Shown here one piece after another: positions 60,120 to 64,000 of a stretch of DNA of 64,000 nucleotides. The stretch is from Siniperca chuatsi (Eukaryota; Chordata; Actinopteri; Centrarchiformes; Sinipercidae). Each line of letters opens with the position of its first letter. The stretch's first letter is position 1. A model generated the notes under the pieces. It searched no databases. It worked only from the letters and a program-made list of their open reading frames with translations, and was not told where the DNA came from. Position numbers and translations under genes: made by a program. The DNA lies in the NCBI RefSeq assembly GCF_020085105.1, contig NC_058042.1:27919501-27983500 (forward strand), in the 5' to 3' direction.

Positions 60120-63100
60120 GTAAGTAGTCTTGAGTCGACTCTGGGATTGGTGCAAAACAGAGGCTGAGGTGGGGGCGGGGTCCTGCGTTTATTTATCCAT
60201 CCATCCACCCATGATCCCCAAGCCAGCAGTGAGTTTAAGTCCCTCCAGCATGTCCTGTGTCAGTCTCCTCTCAGCTGGTTGTGCCCCGATCGCTAAAGCG
60301 CCCAGAGGGCGTTCTATTGAGGTCCCACAAAAACCTCACCCAGCTTCTCCTAAAGTCAAGTCCAGTTCCAAGCTCCTCTGGCACTGTTAATCTCCTCACT
60401 CTGTCAAACATATGTAGGCCAGCCACTCTGCAGAGAAATCACTCATGTTTTTGATTTCTTTTTTCACTCCCACCTAAGCTTGTGACTTGTAACGAAAATC
60501 AATGGGCACATTGAAAGTTTTGTTTTGTTGCTGAGCTCTGTATTCAGCTCTCTTGACGTAACTGGCCTGATCAGGGACAACGTCTATATATTTTTCAGAT
60601 TATGTAATAATCTGACCAATATTGGCTAACTTCCTGCTTTCTTCTAGCTGACTATTATTTTCTCCCTCGCTAATGCTCTGGCTGATTCTTTGAATTCTGC
60701 AGGAGTCTTTCTTCCACTGGGCTTTCGGAGTAACCGAGCCGGACTGTTATGGAGCCATTGATGTGGACTCTGGGAAATCCATCCTTTTTGTTCCCAAACT
60801 GCCTGAAAGCTACGCTACTTGGATGGGAAAGTGAGTCACACTAATCTTCAAAGAGCTGTGTACATGGCCAACAATCATCACCAGCTGTGAGCTGTAACTT
60901 GAAGAAAAGGTTGACAAGTGCTACACAGTTACATCTTTTACACCCAGTATAAACATGTTTTTTGCATTGAGTTTATCTTTAAAATGCAACAAAGACTTAA
61001 TGTTAGTCATCACCCAAACCACCTCAGAGACATCTTAGACTACACTTATTTTGCTTTCTCATTCTGATTTTTCCCCCAAACTGTAACATAACCCGTGTAT
61101 TGTGTTTTTATAGATTATGACTATTAAAAACAAGAGTATCATCCTGAAGTCTTCATATGTATATTGTACTTCTCTTTACCAGTTGTATCGTAGAAAAGGT
61201 TTCAGTCGTAGTCGAATGAGGGACTACACCATCTTTACCAGTTGTGTGTTTTGCATCTGTTGACAGGATCTTTCCTAAAGAGCACTTCAAGGAGAAGTAT
61301 GCTGTTGATGAGGTCCAATACGCCTGTGATGTAAGTCTTGGTGCCGGTCTTAACAGCCTCTGTGTGCGTGACCTTTTTTCTGTGCAGTAACTGAACCTTG
61401 ATGTTCAGTCACTGAGCTGTGAAGTTACAGCAAAGGACATTAGTACCTCCGTAGACTGTTTTAAAGGTGAAAGTCATGTCTTTCATTTGAACCTTCATTT
61501 GAAAGATATCGGTGCACCAGATAGTTGGACCAATATTATATATATATAATATAATAATGTTATGTTTTTACTCCATTTACATCTACTCAACTAAACATGT
61601 CAAGTAAAATCCAATTATAAGGCAATTGCTGTTCAGCAATCAGATGACCTTTTTTTTTTTATCAGAACCAGGTCATGAATATTTGAGCAGTTTTCTATTT
61701 TTCAAACTAATCTTCACAACTGCATTTTAATCATTTAAGCAGTGATTGCACTTCAATATCAATCATAGCAATTATTCCAGAGAGGACACAACGGCATCTG
61801 CCGGAGTGACCTATATTCTGCAGCCTCAGAGCAGAAGAACACTGGTGCTTGCTGGATCTGCTGCTCTACTGTGTGTCTCAGCCTTCTAATTGCTCCCTGT
61901 CTGCTTCCTTGCAGATTGTTGATGTCCTGTCCAACCTGAAACCAGCAGTGCTCCTAACACTGGTATGCTGCATTTAAGCTACTATTATCATCCATTAGTA
62001 AAATCCCCTCAGTGTGGTTTGGACAGCGCATCACTGCAGGTTCCTCTGAATACAGCTACTGAAATAAAATTCTTATTTTATATGAGATGATCGTGATCAT
62101 CTGAGGCCAGACTTGCCAGACTTTTCATTTATGATTATAGAATAGATCATCAGCCTGGATATAAACCAATTGAAAGTCCTGTATTGACATTTGAATGCAC
62201 TTGGTGGTGATGTCATTTCACTTTTTGTGTGTGTGTTTTCTTTTTCCATGCAGCGAGGACAGAATACAGATAGCGGGAGCATCTGCCGTGAAGCCTCCTT
62301 TGAAGGAATTAGTCGGTATGTTCAATTGGCATCAGTTTACATTAACATAATTAGACACCTATGCATACTGATTAACTTAAATAATTTAATTAAGCAAACA
62401 TTCTTGCTTTTGCTTGTTAGTTATCAATTACTGACAATGTTACAGTTGTTCTTCGCACTGGTCTTTGTTCTTAACCACAGCCTTTTCTTGATTCCACACT
62501 GTGCCCTTAATTAATTTTAAAGTCACGAGTTTATATTTAAAATGGTAACATCATTCTCTGCTCGACGGAGCATCTGCAAGGGTGCTCAAATTGGTATATT
62601 TCAAATTGTCATCTAACTAAACAAGAAAGGAATAGAGAGAGAAGACAAGTTCAGTGCTTTGATACTTTAGGTGTTTATTGTCGTGCTCTGAACAACTTAT
62701 TGAGTTTAAAACTCGCCCAAAGGATCCAAGATGTCAGGATCCTCTAAGGCTGTAAACTGTTTAAATACTTTCGATTTTAATTTCATCCAGTGGCTTTGAG
62801 GCCAGCAGTTAACAGAGATAGCCTTTGGCCGATAAGCTGTAACATTGAAGCAATACTTTAGCAATATTGTCACACAGTTATGACCCCTTCTAGATGTGTG
62901 TAGTAAAAACTGAAAATCAGCAAGTGCTGGAGGGCTCTCTTCCTGCCTTTTTCAAGCCTTTATAAACACCATGCTAGTGGTGAAATATGGGATTCACTTG
63001 ACTGACCACAGAAATGTCTGTGCCCCAGGTTGCATTTGATTTCACAAAGTGTTATATGTCTGGTGTCTGAGAGGAGCTCCACCGGCAGGGCGTAACAGGT

Positions 63101-63790
63101 TCATGCATTTTGAGCCGTTGCTCCGCTCCATGTAGACACATGACACATAACTATGTACAGGATTTTAAATGTTCTTTCTCTGGCGCCATCGGGTGGTAGT
63201 ACAAAGAATGACACCGTGGTAGACAGCAAAGCCATGCCACTAAGGCAACATACAGAAGCACCAATTTTCACTGGATTGTTTCTACAAACAAAAACTCTGA
63301 AAAATCTGAAAGATGTTATAATCACATAAATATTCTATACAAAATAACTAATGATTTTAGTAAATTTGTGGACAGAGTCAGTAATGGTTTGGCCCAGTAG
63401 TAGTAGACGTAGTATAAGGAAGTTCTTGGTATTCTTTTTCTCTGTAGGTCATGAACCATGTGAAGCCTGGGCAGAAAGAATATGAAATGGAGAGATAAAT
63501 GGAGCATTTTGTCAATGGAACTTTCATTTTTTCATACCAAAGTTGTGTATACACCCATGTTCTTGCCTTTGCTGTGTAAGAGGAACCAGGACACGTGGGT
63601 TTGTCATCTTACATCTTGTCATCAAGTGTTTGATGTGCTTGACCGCGTGATGATGAAAGAATGAGTGCTGAATGAAAGTAATTCAGCTAATTACCGTTGT
63701 CTGCCATCTCTGCTGTGCTGAAATTGTTTTAGTTTCCTTTTTCTTCCTGGGGTTTTTCTCTGAAGGGGGAGCTTTTTTCCCCCCTTGCAG

Positions 63791-63848
63791 CTTGTTCCTA
63801 CACTAAAGGAGGGAGGCGTCACACCTCATATCCCTGTATCTGTGGCAC
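63791..63848 (+). pseudogene. pepd: pepd pseudo-exon 10, frameshifted
   Basis: Matches exon 10 of the gene but is 58 instead of 69 bases long. Eleven bases are missing after CTTGTTCC, which shifts the frame and brings in a TAA. The acceptor CAG and a GT at the 3' end remain. Confidence 0.9.
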
Positions 63849-64000
63849 GTAATGCATTCAGCTGTCAGCTAGCAGCATCATTATGGATGAATTTTGTTGC
63901 TAATCAGGCTTTGGCCTTCTGTATTAAAGGCCATGTGTAATGAATACTTCCTGGCGATTAGTGGTCAGTGGATGCAAGCTATTTTCCTGTTCAAATTAAG

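Larger units (their letters stand above)
59118..64000 (+). pseudogene. pepd: Partial tandem duplicate of pepd, inactivated; continues past window end
   Basis: Direct-orientation copy about 5 kb downstream of pepd. Homologous exons: 2 (59936-60119), 3 (60703-60830), 4 (61267-61330), 5 (61915-61962), 6 (62254-62315), 9 (63448-63494), 10 (63791-63848). Exon 1 is not seen. Exon 7 and nearly all of exon 8 are deleted: sequence jumps from intron 6 to the last bases of exon 8 (AAATG) at about 62539. Further lesions are a TGA in exon 2 (60003-60005, from CGA), exon 9 donor GT changed to AT at 63495, and an 11-base deletion with frameshift in exon 10. Exons 3 and 6 show no difference from the gene. 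Similarity reaches the last base of the window, matching 50627, so more of the copy may lie beyond. The N-terminal and catalytic parts could not be made in frame. Confidence 0.95.

Noticed and set aside
1..64000. CRISPR array, rRNA, intact tRNA, mitochondrial insert or biosynthetic cluster
   Set aside because: None seen by reading both strands. The repeats present are SINEs, MITEs, LTR or LINE fragments and microsatellites.

Overview
The window reads as chromosomal DNA of a ray-finned fish, most likely a percomorph teleost. One vertebrate gene is split into fifteen exons with GT-AG introns. The rest is AT-rich sequence with many dispersed repeats of fish type: tRNA-derived SINEs, hAT-like non-autonomous elements, LINE fragments, a solo LTR and dinucleotide microsatellites. 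There are no bacterial-style operons, CRISPR arrays or rRNA genes. The species cannot be named from the sequence alone.

The only intact protein-coding gene is pepd (peptidase D, prolidase; Xaa-Pro dipeptidase) on the + strand at 40115-53904. Its fifteen exons join without a break into a 492-residue protein. All five expected metal-binding residues (D276, D287, H370, E412, E452) fall where they do in the human enzyme. A short promoter region with two CACGTG E-boxes precedes it, and AATAAA signals follow the stop codon.

The main interest is repeated duplication of pepd. Downstream, from about 59120 to the window end, lies a partial tandem copy carrying exons 2-6, 9 and 10. It is a pseudogene: a nonsense codon in exon 2, loss of exon 7 and nearly all of exon 8, a mutated exon 9 donor and an 11-base deletion in exon 10. 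Upstream are much older traces: a decayed exon 8 (7346-7420), a block matching intron 7 (6143-6200) and a block matching intron 9 (about 35800-36000), in the same order and strand as in the gene. These suggest an ancient third copy, now spread over about 30 kb.

Layout: 1-6100, gene-free with a long internally repetitive element and a perfect 45-base palindrome; 6143-7460, relic pepd exon 8 region; 7.5-35.8 kb, gene-free with a THAP-domain relic, a fold-back element, a minus-strand solo LTR, two adjacent hAT-like elements, a LINE C-terminal fragment and a SINE; 35.8-36.3 kb, second pepd relic; 40.0-54.3 kb, pepd; 54.3-59.1 kb, a diverged tandem duplication, a repeat with CTCF-like motifs and a LINE endonuclease fragment; 59.1-64 kb, the pepd pseudogene, which runs off the window.
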